Assembly (NCBI RefSeq): GCF_004339675.1
Contig: NZ_SLVM01000001.1
Coordinates: forward strand, 172,557-236,556
From: Rhodovulum steppense
GTDB taxonomy: Bacteria > Pseudomonadota > Alphaproteobacteria > Rhodobacterales > Rhodobacteraceae
Reading direction: 5' to 3'
DNA: 64,000 bases
The translations under genes were made by a program, and so were the position numbers. A model generated the notes under the pieces. It did not search any database. It was not told the DNA's origin and saw only the letters and a program-made list of their open reading frames with translations. This document shows, piece after piece, positions 44,078 through 54,385 of this stretch; the first letter of the stretch is position 1; each line of letters begins with the position of its first letter.

Positions 44078-44763
44078 GCGCCCCTTGCCAATGCCGGGAT
44101 GCCGGTCAGGTCGGGCAGGACATGGGCCGGTCGCCAGGGCATCCGGTCGACCGGGGCGCCCGTGCGGTTGACCCAGGCGGTCACGAAGCCGTAACCGGCA
44201 CCGGCCGCGGCATCCCAGCCGTTGGAGGAGACGAAAAGCACCTGGTCCGGGGCCGTGCCGAACCGCTGGCCGACAAGGTCATAGACGGACGGGTGCGGCT
44301 TGAAGATGCCGACGCTCTCGACCGAGAGCACGTCGTCGAGCACCGCGCCGATCCCGGCCGAGGCCACCGCGCTGGCCAGCATGCCGGGCGCGCCGTTCGA
44401 CAGGATGGCGGTGGCCTTGCCCGCCTGTTTCAGCGCGGTCAGCATGGCGGACACCTCGGGATAGGGCGACAGCGCGCGGTAGAGGTCGAGCAGGCGGGCG
44501 CGCAGCCTTGCATCGCCCTGCAGGCCGTGGGCCTCCATCGCCCAGTCCAGCCCGTCCTGCGTGACCTGCCAGAAATCGGCATGCGCCCCGGTGATGGCGC
44601 GCAGCCAGGTGTATTCGAGCTGCTTGCGCCGCCAGTCCTCGGCCAGCCGCACCCAGAGACCGGCGAGCCGTTCGCAGCCCGGCGCGCTGGCCGCTTCGCG
44701 CGCGGCGGCGGTCACGTCGAACAACGTGCCATAGGCATCGAAGATGCAGGTGGTGATGGCCAT
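44074..44763 (-). CDS. Haloacid dehalogenase, type II (HAD superfamily)
   Basis: 229 residues. Nucleophile Asp in CIFDAYGTLFDV, LSNGAPGML (motif II), KPHPSVYDLV (motif III Lys) and SSNGWDAAAGAGYGF (motif IV) match L-2-haloacid dehalogenase closely. It replaces a halogen on a 2-haloacid with hydroxyl. The product 2-hydroxy acid would fit a catabolic cluster. First gene in transcription order of a run of overlapping genes. Confidence 0.9.
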   Translation of the reverse strand: MAITTCIFDAYGTLFDVTAAAREAASAPGCERLAGLWVRLAEDWRRKQLEYTWLRAITGAHADFWQVTQDGLDWAMEAHGLQGDARLRARLLDLYRALSPYPEVSAMLTALKQAGKATAILSNGAPGMLASAVASAGIGAVLDDVLSVESVGIFKPHPSVYDLVGQRFGTAPDQVLFVSSNGWDAAAGAGYGFVTAWVNRTGAPVDRMPWRPAHVLPDLTGIPALARGA

Positions 44764-44880
44764 GGGGTCCTCCTCGGGGGCGAGACTGGCACAGAGCCGG
44801 GCGGGGGAAAAGGGTGCGGACGCGCCGCAGCGGGATGTCACGGGAATCGGGTAGGATGCTGCCACAGGAAGGAGACCGCG

Positions 44881-45267
44881 ATGTCACAAGATCACGGCAA
44901 GGTCTGGTGGACCGAACTGATGACCCGCGACGTGCCCGGCGCACTGGCCTATTACAAGGCCGTCTGCGGCTGGTATTTCGAGCCGATGCCGATGGGCGCG
45001 GGCGTCTACCAGGTGGGCTTTCGCGCCGGGCAGCCGGTCGTGGGGGTCATGGATCTGGGCGATCTGCCCGGCATGGAGGACGTGCCGCCGCACTGGTTCA
45101 GCTATTTCGCGGTCTCCGACCTGCCCCGCGCGCTGGAGCAGACCCGCGCCCAGGGCGGCGGCGTGATCCGCGAGCCCTTTCGGATCGAGGGCGTGGGACA
45201 GATCGCCATCCTGCGCGATCCGACCGGAGCGGCGCTGGGATCGATGACGCCCGCGCGCATGGGCTGA
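44881..45267 (+). CDS. VOC-superfamily (glyoxalase/bleomycin-resistance-like) protein
   Basis: 128 residues from ATG 44881 after a GGAAGGAGA site. KVWWTELMTRDVPGALAYYK and WFSYFAVSDLPRALEQTRAQG followed by ILRDPTGAALG are the two half-modules of VOC proteins. Function not deduced. Divergent from the dehalogenase gene with a 117-base gap. Confidence 0.85.
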   Translation: MSQDHGKVWWTELMTRDVPGALAYYKAVCGWYFEPMPMGAGVYQVGFRAGQPVVGVMDLGDLPGMEDVPPHWFSYFAVSDLPRALEQTRAQGGGVIREPFRIEGVGQIAILRDPTGAALGSMTPARMG

Positions 45268-45390
45268 GGCATCGCGGCGCTTTACATCGGGGAGGCGTCC
45301 CTTCAGGTTCGGGTCACGACCCGAGCACCCGTGCCGATCGCGCGGCCTCGGCAAACCCGTTCCCCCGACAGACAAGCGAAGGAGAGACCC

Positions 45391-45819
45391 ATGACCGAGG
45401 TCAAACCGGGCGACAAGGTCCGCATCCATTACACCGGCACGCTGGCCGACGGCACCACCTTCGACTCGTCCGAAGGCCGCGACCCGCTGGAATTCACCGT
45501 GGGGTCGGGCGAGATCATTCCCGGGCTGGACACCGCGCTGCCGGGCATGCGCGCGGGGGACAGCAAGACGGTCGAGGTGCCCTGCGCCGAAGCCTATGGC
45601 GAACGCAATCCCGGTGCGCGCCAGGCGATCCCGCGCGCCCAGGTGCCCGCGGAAATCCCGCTGGAGATCGGCACCCGGCTGCAATTGCAGACGCCCGATG
45701 GACAGGTCGTGGCGGTGACCGTCGCCGAGGTGAGCGACGAGGCGGTGGTGCTTGACGCCAATCACCCGCTGGCGGGCGAGGATCTGACCTTCGAGATCGA
45801 GCTGGTCTCGATCGGCTGA
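45391..45819 (+). CDS. FKBP-type peptidyl-prolyl isomerase, SlyD-like
   Basis: 142 residues from ATG 45391 with GGAGAG before it. KVRIHYTGTLADGTTFDSS, EIIPGLDTALPGMRAGD and YGERNP are FKBP marks. An inserted chaperone flap (GTRLQLQTPDGQVV) and DANHPLAGEDLTFE match SlyD. No metal-binding His-rich tail. Folding helper in the cytoplasm. Confidence 0.92.
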   Translation: MTEVKPGDKVRIHYTGTLADGTTFDSSEGRDPLEFTVGSGEIIPGLDTALPGMRAGDSKTVEVPCAEAYGERNPGARQAIPRAQVPAEIPLEIGTRLQLQTPDGQVVAVTVAEVSDEAVVLDANHPLAGEDLTFEIELVSIG

Positions 45820-45882
45820 CCGGCCGCGGGGCTTGGCGCGCGGGACCCTTCGTGGTCAACTCGGCCGCAGGAGGCGCGCGCC

Positions 45883-46476
45883 ATGTCCCAGACCGTCGAT
45901 ACCCTGCTGGCCCGGATCCGCGAATTGCAGCAGGGCCTTCAGGATGAACTGGAGGAGAAGCGGGCAGAGTTCCGTTACCGCCTGGTGGCCGGGCGTGCCC
46001 GCTTCGAGGAGGAGGTGCTGGCCCGCCACCGGGCGCTGCGGGTCAGCCTGCTGGGCTTTCTGGCCAGCCCGCGGCCGCTGTTCATCCTGACCGCGCCGGT
46101 GATCTATGCGCTGATCCTGCCGGTCGTGCTGCTGGACCTGTTCGTTGCGATCTATCAGGCGATCTGTTTCCCGGTCTATGGCATCGACAAGGTGCGCCGG
46201 GGCGATCATGTGGTGATCGACCGCCATCAGCTGGCCTATCTGAACGGGTTGCAGAAGCTGAACTGCATCTATTGCGGCTATGCCAACGGGGTGCTGGCGC
46301 TGGCCCGGGAGGTCGCGGCGCGGACCGAGCAATACTGGTGCCCGATCAAGCATGCCCGGCGGGTCGCCGATCCGCACGCGCTCTACGGCAATTTCACCGA
46401 TTTCGGCGATGCCGAGGGGTTCCGGGCGCGGCAATCCGCGCTGAGGTCGGATCTGCGGCGGATCCGGGGGCGGTAG
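45883..46476 (+). CDS. Conserved membrane protein of unknown function
   Basis: 197 residues. A coiled-coil-like N-terminus (RIRELQQGLQDELEEKRAEF) precedes one or two membrane helices (PLFILTAPVIYALILPVVLL and a following segment). A C-terminal cytoplasmic region has a CIYCGYANG motif and YWCPIKHARR. The Cys pairs could bind a metal. I do not recognise a named family. Confidence 0.7.
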   Translation: MSQTVDTLLARIRELQQGLQDELEEKRAEFRYRLVAGRARFEEEVLARHRALRVSLLGFLASPRPLFILTAPVIYALILPVVLLDLFVAIYQAICFPVYGIDKVRRGDHVVIDRHQLAYLNGLQKLNCIYCGYANGVLALAREVAARTEQYWCPIKHARRVADPHALYGNFTDFGDAEGFRARQSALRSDLRRIRGR

Positions 46477-46624
46477 CGGGCGCGGAAAACGCGGGCCTTG
46501 CCGTCCGGATGCCTGGCCGTGGCGTTTGCGCCATGGGGCCGCAGGCGCAAATCGCGCGGCGCCCTTGGCGGCGGCGGGCTCTTGCCTGCAAGCGACGCTT
46601 CATCTAGCGTCCGCGTCATCCATC

Positions 46625-46795
46625 CCGGGAGAATCCGGCCCCCGTGGCCGGTGCCGAAGGAGCAACCGCCCCGGTAAACTCTCAGGCGCAAGGACCGCGG
46701 ATGGGCACGGAAACTCTGGAGAGAGGCACGGGGGGTCGGCCCGGTGTCCGCCGAAGGGATAGCGATCTCAGGCGAAGGGACAGAGGGGGCATCGC
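46625..46795 (+). promoter_or_regulatory. Tandem glycine riboswitch
   Basis: Two aptamers in a row. First: CGGGAGAATC, GTGCCGAAGGAGCAA and AAACTCTCAGGCGCAAGGAC. Second: CTCTGGAGAGAGGC, CCGCCGAAGGGATAGC and ATCTCAGGCGAAGGGACAGA. Glycine normally turns expression on. It precedes gcvT, gcvH and gcvP, the glycine cleavage genes. The stretch 46796-46865 is the expression platform. Confidence 0.93.
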
Positions 46796-46865
46796 AACGG
46801 ACATCCCGCGGGGATGGCCGCAATCGGTGTCGGGATGCGTGCTGCATCCGGCGGAAAGGGGCGAC

Positions 46866-47996
46866 ATGTCGGAACTGAGGCGCACCGCGCTTTACGGTCT
46901 TCATCTGGAACTGGGCGCGAAGATGGTGCCCTTCGCGGGCTACGAGATGCCCGTGCAATACGCCCCCGGCGTGCTGAAGGAGCATCTGCATTGCCGCGCC
47001 GCGGCGGGGCTGTTCGATGTCGGCCATATGGGCCAGGTGATCCTGCGCGCGCCCTCGGGTCAGGCGGCGGATGCTGCCGCTGCGCTGGAACGGCTGGTGC
47101 CGGTCGATCTGCTGGGGCTTGCGCCGGGACGGCAGCGCTATGCGATGTTCACCGATGCGGCGGGCGGGATTCTGGACGACCTGATGGTGGCCAATCGCGG
47201 GGATCACCTGTTTCTTGTCGTGAATGCCGCCTGCAAGGGGGCCGATATCGCCCATCTGCGGGCGCATCTGGCCGGGGAATGTGCGGTCGAGGAGGTGGCC
47301 GACCGCGGCCTGCTGGCGCTTCAGGGGCCTGCGGCGACGTCGGTGATGGACGGGGTCGCCCCGGGGGCTGCGGCGATGCGCTTCATGGATGTGGCCACGC
47401 TGGACAGCGCGTTCGGCCCGCTCTGGCTGTCGCGGTCAGGCTATACCGGCGAGGACGGGTTCGAGATTTCGGTCGAGGGGGCAAAGTGCGAGGCGCTGGC
47501 GCGTGCGCTGCTGGCCCATGAAGCGGTCCAGCCCATCGGCCTTGGTGCGCGCGACAGCCTGCGGCTGGAGGCGGGGCTGTGCCTTTACGGCCATGATATC
47601 GACAGCACGACCTCGCCCGTCGAGGCGGGGCTGTCCTGGGCGATCCAGACCGCGCGGCGGGCAGGCGGGGCGCGCGAAGGCGGTTTTCCGGGTGCGGGCC
47701 GCATCCTGCGGGAACTGGCCGACGGCCCCGCGCGGCTGCGCATAGGCCTGCGCCCGCAGACCCGCGCGCCGATGCGCGAGGGCACGCCGCTTTTCGCGAC
47801 CGAAGACGCCGCCGATCCGGTCGGCATCGTGACATCGGGCGGTTTCGGCCCGTCGATCGAGGCGCCGCTGGCGATGGGCTATCTGCCCGTTGATCTTGGC
47901 CACAAAGGGCGCACAGTCTGGGGCGAGGTGCGCGGCAGGCGGATGGCTGCCGATGTCGTCGCCCTGCCGTTCAGAGACCCGAACTACAAGCGTTGA
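46866..47996 (+). CDS. gcvT: Glycine cleavage system T protein (aminomethyltransferase)
   Basis: 376 residues. LELGAKMVPFAGYEMPVQY, VGHMGQ, RSGYTGEDGFEI and GLGARDSLRLEAGL are T-protein signatures. It moves the aminomethyl group from lipoyl-GcvH to tetrahydrofolate, releasing ammonia. GGAAAGGGG precedes ATG 46866. Confidence 0.96.
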   Translation: MSELRRTALYGLHLELGAKMVPFAGYEMPVQYAPGVLKEHLHCRAAAGLFDVGHMGQVILRAPSGQAADAAAALERLVPVDLLGLAPGRQRYAMFTDAAGGILDDLMVANRGDHLFLVVNAACKGADIAHLRAHLAGECAVEEVADRGLLALQGPAATSVMDGVAPGAAAMRFMDVATLDSAFGPLWLSRSGYTGEDGFEISVEGAKCEALARALLAHEAVQPIGLGARDSLRLEAGLCLYGHDIDSTTSPVEAGLSWAIQTARRAGGAREGGFPGAGRILRELADGPARLRIGLRPQTRAPMREGTPLFATEDAADPVGIVTSGGFGPSIEAPLAMGYLPVDLGHKGRTVWGEVRGRRMAADVVALPFRDPNYKR

Positions 47997-48005
47997 GGAA
48001 CCCCC

Positions 48006-48365
48006 ATGTATTACACCGAAGAACATGAATGGCTGCGCGTCGAGGACGATCTGGTCGTCGTCGGCATCACCGAGCATGCCGCCGAGCAACTGGGCGACAT
48101 CGTCTTTGTCGACCTGCCCGACGAGGGCAAGACCGTGTCCAAGGATGACGAGGTCGTGGTGATCGAGAGCGTCAAGGCGGCGTCCGACATCCTGGCGCCG
48201 CTGGATGGCGAGATCGTCGAGGTGAACACCGCGCTTTCCGACAATCCCGGCCTCGTCAATGACGATCCGCTGGGCGAGGCTTGGTTCTTCAAGATGAAGG
48301 TCGAGGATCTGTCGGCGCTCGACGATCTGATGGACGAAGCCGCCTACAAGAAATTCATCGGCTGA
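48006..48365 (+). CDS. gcvH: Glycine cleavage system H protein
   Basis: 119 residues, full length. Lipoyl attachment Lys57 in [12 protein letters not shown]. Starts 9 bases after gcvT with GAGG nearby. Carries the aminomethyl arm between P and T. Confidence 0.97.
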   Translation: MYYTEEHEWLRVEDDLVVVGITEHAAEQLGDIVFVDLPDEGKTVSKDDEVVVIESVKAASDILAPLDGEIVEVNTALSDNPGLVNDDPLGEAWFFKMKVEDLSALDDLMDEAAYKKFIG

Positions 48366-48376
48366 CGGAACGCCCC

Positions 48377-51226
48377 ATGCCCTATTCCCCCAGCACCTAC
48401 CTGCCCTACGATTTCGCCAACCGCCGCCATATCGGCCCCTCGCCCGAGGAAATGGTCGAGATGCTGAAGGTGCTGGGGCTGTCCACGCTTGAAGGGCTGA
48501 TCGACGAGACCGTGCCCGCCAGCATCCGCCAGGCCGAGCCGCTGGACTTCGGCAAGCCGAAATCCGAACGCGAGATGCTGTGGTTCATGCGCCAGATCGC
48601 CAAGAAGAACCGCCCCTTCACCACGCTGATCGGACAGGGCTATTACGGCACGGTCACGCCGCCCGCGATCCAGCGCAACATCCTGGAAAACCCGGCCTGG
48701 TATACCGCCTACACCCCCTACCAGCCGGAAATCAGCCAGGGTCGGCTGGAGGCGCTGCTGAACTACCAGACCATGGTCTGCGACCTGACGGGGCTGGAGG
48801 TGGCCAATGCCTCGCTGCTGGACGAGGCGACGGCCTGTGCCGAGGCGATGACCATGGCCCAGCGCGTGGCGACGTCGAAGGCGGGGGCGGTCTTCGTGGA
48901 CGAGAACTGCCACCCTCAGAACATCGCGGTGATCCGCACCCGCGCCGAACCGCTGGGGATCGAGGTGATCGTGGGCGATCCCTTTGCCGATCTGGACCCG
49001 GCCCGCGTCTTTGCGGGCATCTTCCAGTATCCCGGCACCTACGGGCATCTGCACGACTTCACCGGCCCCATCGCGGCGCTGCATGACGCGGGCGCGCTGG
49101 GCATCGTGGTGGCCGATCCGATGGCGCTGGTGATCCTCAAGGAACCGGCCGCGATGGGGGCGGATATCGCCGTGGGCTCGACCCAGCGCTTCGGCGTGCC
49201 GATGGGGTTCGGCGGCCCGCATGCCGCCTATATGGCCTGCCGCGAGGCCTACAAGCGCGCCATGCCGGGCCGCATCGTCGGCGTCTCGGTCGATGCCCAC
49301 GGGCACAAGGCCTATCGGCTGGCGTTGCAGACGCGCGAACAGCATATCCGCCGCGAAAAGGCGACATCGAATGTCTGCACCGCGCAGGCGCTGCTGGCGG
49401 TGATCGCGGGGTTCTACGCGGTGTTCCATGGGCCGAAGGGGCTGCGCGCCATCGCCCAGCGCATCCACCGCAAGGCGGTGCGCACCGCGCGCGGGCTGGA
49501 AGAGGCGGGGTTCAAGGTCGACCCGCAGGACTTCTTCGACACCTTCACGGTCGAGGTCGGCCCGATGCAGGGCGTGATCCTCAAGGCCGCGCAGGCCGAG
49601 CGGATCAACCTGCGCAAGGTGGGCGCGACCAAGCTGGGGATTTCGCTGGACGAGACCACCCGCCCCGCCAGTATCGAGGCGCTGTGGCGCGCCTTTGGAA
49701 TCGTCCGCAAGGACGAGGGCGGCGACGGGCAATACCGCTTTCCCGACGCGATGCTGCGCACATCCGACTACCTGACCCACCCGGTCTTCCAGATGAACCG
49801 GGCCGAGACGGAAATGATGCGCTACATGCGCCGTCTGGCCGACCGCGACCTGGCGCTGGACCGGGCGATGATCCCGCTGGGCTCCTGCACGATGAAGCTG
49901 AACGCCGCGGTCGAGATGATGCCGATCACCTGGCCGGAATTCGCCAACATTCACCCGCTGGCGCCCGCCGAGCAGGTGAAGGGCTATGCCGAGATGCTGG
50001 CCGATCTGGCCGAGAAGCTGTGTCTCATCACCGGCTATGACGCGATGTCGATGCAGCCCAATTCGGGCGCGCAGGGCGAATATGCGGGGCTGCTGACGAT
50101 TGCCGCCTATCACCGGGCGAACGGACAGGGGCACCGCAATGTCTGCCTTATCCCCACCTCGGCGCATGGCACCAACCCCGCCTCGGCGCAGATGGCGGGG
50201 ATGAAGGTGGTGGCGGTCAAGGCGACCGGGACCGGCGATATCGACCTTGCCGATTTCCGCGCCAAGGCCGAGGCCGCGGGCGACAACCTGGCGGCCTGCA
50301 TGATCACCTATCCCTCGACCCATGGCGTGTTCGAGGAAACCGTGCGCGAGGTCTGCGAGATCACCCACCGCTTTGGCGGGCAGGTCTACCTGGACGGCGC
50401 GAACCTGAACGCGCTGGTGGGGCTGGTCAAACCCGGCGAGATCGGGGCGGATGTCAGCCACCTGAACCTGCACAAGACCTTCTGCATCCCCCATGGCGGC
50501 GGCGGTCCAGGCATGGGCCCGATCGGGGTCAAGGCGCATCTCGCCCCCCACCTGCCGGGCGATCCGCTGCGCGGCGGGCCGGGGGCGGTGTCGGGGGCGA
50601 TGCACGGCTCGGCCTCGATCCTGCCGATCAGCTATGCCTATATCCTGCTGATGGGGGGCGCGGGGCTGACCCAGGCCACCAAGGTCGCGATCCTGAACGC
50701 CAACTATATCGCCAGGCGGCTGGAGGGTGCCTATGACGTGCTCTTCAAGGGCCGGAATGGCCGGGTCGCGCATGAATGCATCATCGACACCCGCCCCTTC
50801 GCCGAGAGCGCCGGGATCACCGTGGACGACATCGCCAAGCGGCTGGTCGATTGCGGCTTTCACGCGCCGACGATGAGCTGGCCGGTCGCAGGGACCCTGA
50901 TGATCGAGCCCACCGAAAGCGAGACCAAGGCCGAGCTTGACCGCTTCATCACCGCGATGCTGGCGATCCGCGAGGAGATCCGCGCCATCGAGCAAGGCCG
51001 CGCCGACCGCGAGAACAACCCGCTGAAACGCGCCCCCCACACGGTCGAGGATCTGGTGAACGACTGGGACCGGCCCTACACCCGCGAACAGGCCTGCTTC
51101 CCGCCCGGCGCGTTCCGGGTGGACAAGTACTGGCCGCCGGTCAACCGGGTGGACAATGTCCATGGCGACCGCCACCTGGTCTGCACCTGCCCGCCGGTCG
51201 AGGATCTGGCCGAGGCCGCGGAATAA
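48377..51226 (+). CDS. gcvP: Glycine cleavage system P protein (glycine decarboxylase)
   Basis: 949 residues, the single-chain dimer-type P protein. [16 protein letters not shown] at the N-terminus, first half [20 protein letters not shown], second half with PLP Lys in [18 protein letters not shown]. It decarboxylates glycine and loads GcvH. Start ATG 48377, 11 bases after the gcvH stop. Confidence 0.97.
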   Translation: MPYSPSTYLPYDFANRRHIGPSPEEMVEMLKVLGLSTLEGLIDETVPASIRQAEPLDFGKPKSEREMLWFMRQIAKKNRPFTTLIGQGYYGTVTPPAIQRNILENPAWYTAYTPYQPEISQGRLEALLNYQTMVCDLTGLEVANASLLDEATACAEAMTMAQRVATSKAGAVFVDENCHPQNIAVIRTRAEPLGIEVIVGDPFADLDPARVFAGIFQYPGTYGHLHDFTGPIAALHDAGALGIVVADPMALVILKEPAAMGADIAVGSTQRFGVPMGFGGPHAAYMACREAYKRAMPGRIVGVSVDAHGHKAYRLALQTREQHIRREKATSNVCTAQALLAVIAGFYAVFHGPKGLRAIAQRIHRKAVRTARGLEEAGFKVDPQDFFDTFTVEVGPMQGVILKAAQAERINLRKVGATKLGISLDETTRPASIEALWRAFGIVRKDEGGDGQYRFPDAMLRTSDYLTHPVFQMNRAETEMMRYMRRLADRDLALDRAMIPLGSCTMKLNAAVEMMPITWPEFANIHPLAPAEQVKGYAEMLADLAEKLCLITGYDAMSMQPNSGAQGEYAGLLTIAAYHRANGQGHRNVCLIPTSAHGTNPASAQMAGMKVVAVKATGTGDIDLADFRAKAEAAGDNLAACMITYPSTHGVFEETVREVCEITHRFGGQVYLDGANLNALVGLVKPGEIGADVSHLNLHKTFCIPHGGGGPGMGPIGVKAHLAPHLPGDPLRGGPGAVSGAMHGSASILPISYAYILLMGGAGLTQATKVAILNANYIARRLEGAYDVLFKGRNGRVAHECIIDTRPFAESAGITVDDIAKRLVDCGFHAPTMSWPVAGTLMIEPTESETKAELDRFITAMLAIREEIRAIEQGRADRENNPLKRAPHTVEDLVNDWDRPYTREQACFPPGAFRVDKYWPPVNRVDNVHGDRHLVCTCPPVEDLAEAAE

Positions 51227-51337
51227 AATCTGCCGGTTCTTCCCGAACGATCGGCAAAGGCTTTGGTGAATTGACTGCCCCCGACGGCTTCGATGTGCCG
51301 GGAGTGGATCTGCGAGGTTCCACGAACGGCGACGATA

Positions 51338-51535
51338 ATGTCGGAGATTGTCACTATAAGTCTCAATCTGACGAAGATTGTGTTTCTGGTGCATGGGACT
51401 GATGCCTCCGGGCACACGATGCTGCACAAGAAGCTTTGGAGGGACGCGGCTCTGGCATTTTTGACCAGCTTCCACGCTGCGCCACTGCAATGGAAACCTG
51501 CGGCGACGCCCACTTCTGGGCACAGTCCGGCATGA
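51338..51535 (+). pseudogene. IS110-family transposase N-terminal remnant
   Basis: TISLNLTKIVFLVHGTDASG matches the start of IS110 transposases (normally DLAKxVFQVHG); the key Asp is Asn here. A frameshift near 51485 moves the reading to ATAMETCGDAHFWAQ, equal to the MEACGSAHxWAR segment. Everything after is missing. Dead fragment. Confidence 0.65.
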
Positions 51536-51571
51536 CTGGCTCGACCTTTACATCGTTAGACCGTCAAGCAG

Positions 51572-51676
51572 GTGCAGCAGATCGCAACCGAATGGCTATG
51601 GACCTGCAACGACGAACGCCCCAACGTAGGCATAGGCGGGCTCACCCCTGCCATGAAGCCGAAGATCGCCGCGTGA
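51572..51676 (+). pseudogene. IS3-family transposase OrfB C-terminal remnant
   Basis: The reading QQIATEWLWTCNDERPN and VGIGGLTPAMKPKIAA followed by TGA is the end of an IS3-group OrfB (usual form EWLWTYNNERPNMGIGG). Preceded in frame by a TAG at 51557. Only about 35 codons remain. Confidence 0.7.
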
Positions 51677-51725
51677 ATTCTGCGGCAGAACCCCGTTGAA
51701 GCGGAGAGGATTGCACAGGAGCGGA

Positions 51726-52943
51726 ATGAGGGAACGTACGCAAGCGGATGAGGCGCGACCAGCGCAGGGCACACCAGGCGAGGTATTCTCCGCCTTCTTC
51801 AAGCTCGGCCTGACCTCCTTCGGTGGACCGATCGCGCATCTCGGCTATTTCCGCGACGAGTTGGTCACGCGGCGGAAATGGCTGAACGATGACGCCTATG
51901 CCAATCTCGTAGCGCTGTGCCAGTTCCTGCCCGGACCGGCCTCATCCCAGGTGGGTTTCGCATTGGGATTGATGCGCGCGGGCTGGCTCGGGGCGCTCGC
52001 AGCCTTCACCGCCTTCACGCTGCCTTCGGCGCTGTTGCTGATCTTCTTCGCGATGACGGCGGTCGCCATCTCTGGCCCCATCGCAACGGGGGTCCTCAAC
52101 GGGCTCAAGATCGTCGCGGTGGCAATCGTTGCCCAAGCCGTCTGGGGAATGGCGAAGACGTTCTGCCCGGACCGGGAGCGCGCCGCGATCGCTGTCGGCG
52201 CGGTCGTCATGCTGGCGTTCGTGCCGCACGCAATCGGGATGGTCAGCGCGATCCTGGTGGGCGCGCTTGCTGGTATGGTGCTGGGGCGCGGCTCGGGAAC
52301 GCCTGTCGGGGGGCATGTCGCGATGCCGGTCTCGCACAGGGTCGCTGGCACGGCGGCAACCGCCTTCTTCGCGGGTCTGGTCCTGCTTCCGCTTGTCGCA
52401 GGACAAAGCCAGCCGCTGGCGGTGATCGACAGCTTCTACCGCGCCGGAGCACTGGTGTTCGGTGGGGGGCACGTCGTTCTGCCGCTCCTGCAGTCCGAGG
52501 TGGTCGCGCCCGGCTGGGTCACTCCGGATGCATTTACCGTCGGCTATGGTGCCGCGCAAGCGGTGCCCGGGCCGCTGTTCACTTTTGCGGCCTATCTCGG
52601 CGCGATGCTGGGGCCAGAACCCAACGGCTTGGCCGGGGCGGTCATCGCGCTTCTCGCCGTGTTCCTGCCCGGCTTCCTGATCCTGATCGGCGTGTTGCCG
52701 TTCTGGGATCGGTTACATGCCGTGGCACCGGCCCAATCGCTGATGCAGGGCGCGAACGCCGCCGTCGTCGGCATTCTCGGTGCGGCGCTCTATTCACCCC
52801 TATTCACCAGTGCCATCGGAGACCTGAGCGATTTCGCGCTGGCGCTTGGCTGCTTCGTCCTGCTGATGACGTGGAAGGCACCGCCCTGGTTGGTTGTCAT
52901 CGTGGCAGCGGTCGGCGGAGTGGTACTGGCACTGATCGCCTGA
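51726..52943 (+). CDS. chrA: Chromate transporter
   Basis: 405 residues from ATG 51726. Both homologous halves are present: FFKLGLTSFGGPIAHLGYF with CQFLPGPASSQ, and YRAGALVFGGGHVVLPLL with YGAAQAVPGPLFTFAAYLG. This is the long, two-domain CHR family (about 12 helices), which exports chromate. It sits between IS remnants, so may have arrived by transfer. Confidence 0.92.
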   Translation: MRERTQADEARPAQGTPGEVFSAFFKLGLTSFGGPIAHLGYFRDELVTRRKWLNDDAYANLVALCQFLPGPASSQVGFALGLMRAGWLGALAAFTAFTLPSALLLIFFAMTAVAISGPIATGVLNGLKIVAVAIVAQAVWGMAKTFCPDRERAAIAVGAVVMLAFVPHAIGMVSAILVGALAGMVLGRGSGTPVGGHVAMPVSHRVAGTAATAFFAGLVLLPLVAGQSQPLAVIDSFYRAGALVFGGGHVVLPLLQSEVVAPGWVTPDAFTVGYGAAQAVPGPLFTFAAYLGAMLGPEPNGLAGAVIALLAVFLPGFLILIGVLPFWDRLHAVAPAQSLMQGANAAVVGILGAALYSPLFTSAIGDLSDFALALGCFVLLMTWKAPPWLVVIVAAVGGVVLALIA

Positions 52944-52947
52944 CGCC

Positions 52948-53058
52948 TACACGCTCCATGTCGATGCCGCGGTCGAGGACATGCGCGACAGCCCGAACGA
53001 AGTCGCGGTGCCGCTGACGACCAATGGCGTCGGCAAGCCCGTGACCGGGCGCCGCTAG
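52948..53058 (+). pseudogene. C-terminal fragment of a DUF2271-type gene
   Basis: TAC at 52948 to TAG at 53058 reads YTLHVDAAVEDMRDS followed by EVAVPLTTNGVGKPVTGRR. This is the usual DUF2271 C-terminus, but it ends at the RR that is normally followed by YV. The start CTACACGCTCCA is identical to the last 12 bases of the window, which lie inside a DUF2271 gene. So it is a second, broken copy. Confidence 0.7.
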
Positions 53059-53368
53059 CCTCCAGACTTCGGTAACTGGGACGTCCCGGTCAAGCTCTTT
53101 TGGGCGCGAGATTTCACCCGCAGAGGAGCGGACGGGTTGAGACAATCGTCCTTCTGCGCCATCGCGGGCCTGCCTTCGTCTGAGATCACCCCGGGTGCAT
53201 GCTTCGGTCCGTGGTCGGCGCGGCGGCCGCCAACATGATTCTGGTTCAATGCAATTCCGATGTGCCCATCTCATTGGCGTGCTCCGTGTCGCGGGCAACA
53301 GTCCGGACCACGGCATCATCGGAACCGCGTCCCTGGGGGGACCTCGAAGGCCTGCCGTCAGGCGGGCG
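53059..53368. other. 310 bases without a supported gene
   Basis: A short minus-strand frame at 53055-53249 contains AQKDDCLNPSAPLRVKSRAQ, which has no recognised family. It lies between two mobile-element fragments and is probably remnant sequence. Confidence 0.4.
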
Positions 53369-54250
53369 TCAGTTGGTAACCTGGTTCCTCAGCCCACATT
53401 CGGAGCCGGACCTATCGGCACGGAAGTCGGCATCCTCGACCCACATGCTATGCAGGATGACACCGATGCGGCGCGCCAAGGCGACCATCGCGCGCCTCTA
53501 TCCCCGACGGCGGGCAACCTGCGCGGCCCATGTTCTCAGCCGGGTCGAACGGCCACGGTGCATCATGACCGTCGCAGCCTGGCACAGGGCGCGTCGAAGG
53601 TTGACGTCGCCCGCCTTGGTGATCCCGCCAGAGACATCGCGCTCGCCCGATTGGTTTCGCGAGGGCGTCAAGCCGACCCATGGCCCGACCTTCTTCGAGG
53701 ACGAGAAGCGGTCCGGGTCATCCACCGCCGATCGATAGGTCAGTGCGACCACCGCACCGACGCCGGGCATGGACATCATGCGGCGGCAGGCCGGATCCTC
53801 CTGGGCAAGCTGGCGGACACGGCGTTCCAGCCCGGCCAGTTCCTGTCGGAGCGACTGTCGCGCGCGCAGCATCGGTTCGGTCGCCGCCTCCAGCATCGAG
53901 TTGCCCGCCGTCAGTTCGCGGATCCGCTGTTCAAACCTGCCGCGCGATATGGAGCCGACCTTCAGACCGAAGTTCCGCAAGAGCCCGCGCAATGACATCT
54001 CGAGCGCGATGAACCCCTGCTGCACCGCCTTGCGCGCGCCCAGCACCGCGCGAACCTCCTGGGCCGAGACCGACTTGCAGTGGACCGGTCGGAACCGCCC
54101 GAGATGAAGCAGGCGGGCGATCCCTTCGGCATCCCGACGATCGGTCTTGATCGGCATGGCCTTCAGCGCCCCCTTCACCTGCCGGGTTTCCATCAGCACC
54201 ACGCCCAGGCCCGCCTCGGTCAGCCCGCGCTGCAACCATTGCGACAGCCG
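53369..54250 (-). pseudogene. IS110-family transposase, truncated and interrupted
   Basis: The reading from about 54250 downward has VVLMETRQVKGALKAMPIK, KTDRRDAEG, the C-terminal domain MMSMPGVGAVVALTYRSAV, and GPWVGLTPSRNQSGERDVSG. An in-frame TAG at about 53498 separates the last segment RRAMVALARRIGVILHSMWV, which ends at TGA 53369. The N-terminal catalytic domain is missing; at about 54250 it is replaced by the cas6e tail. Non-functional. Confidence 0.8.
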
Positions 54251-54385
54251 CAATTCGGCATCCTCGATCTCGAGGGCCGTATCGAGGTAACCGACCCCGA
54301 GGCCCTCCTCGCCCGGCTGGCCCGCGGCTTCGGCCGCGCCAAGGCGTTCGGCTGCGGCCTGATGCTGATCCGTCGGGCCGCATGA
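54251..54385 (+). pseudogene. cas6e: C-terminal remnant of type I-E cas6e
   Basis: The reading FGILDLEGRIEVTDPEALLA and ARGFGRAKAFGCGLMLIRR is the last part of Cas6e/CasE (typical EVTDPxAxxxxLxxGIGxxKAFGxGLLLL). The rest is lost at the junction with the IS110 remnant. It ends in a four-base overlap with the cas1 fragment, the normal cas6e-cas1 arrangement. The crRNA-processing nuclease is therefore not encoded intact here. Confidence 0.75.

Noticed and set aside
48344..51523. A minus-strand frame of over 1000 codons opposite gcvP
   Set aside because: Mirror of strongly biased codons in gcvP; low-complexity His/Arg/Gln-rich translation.
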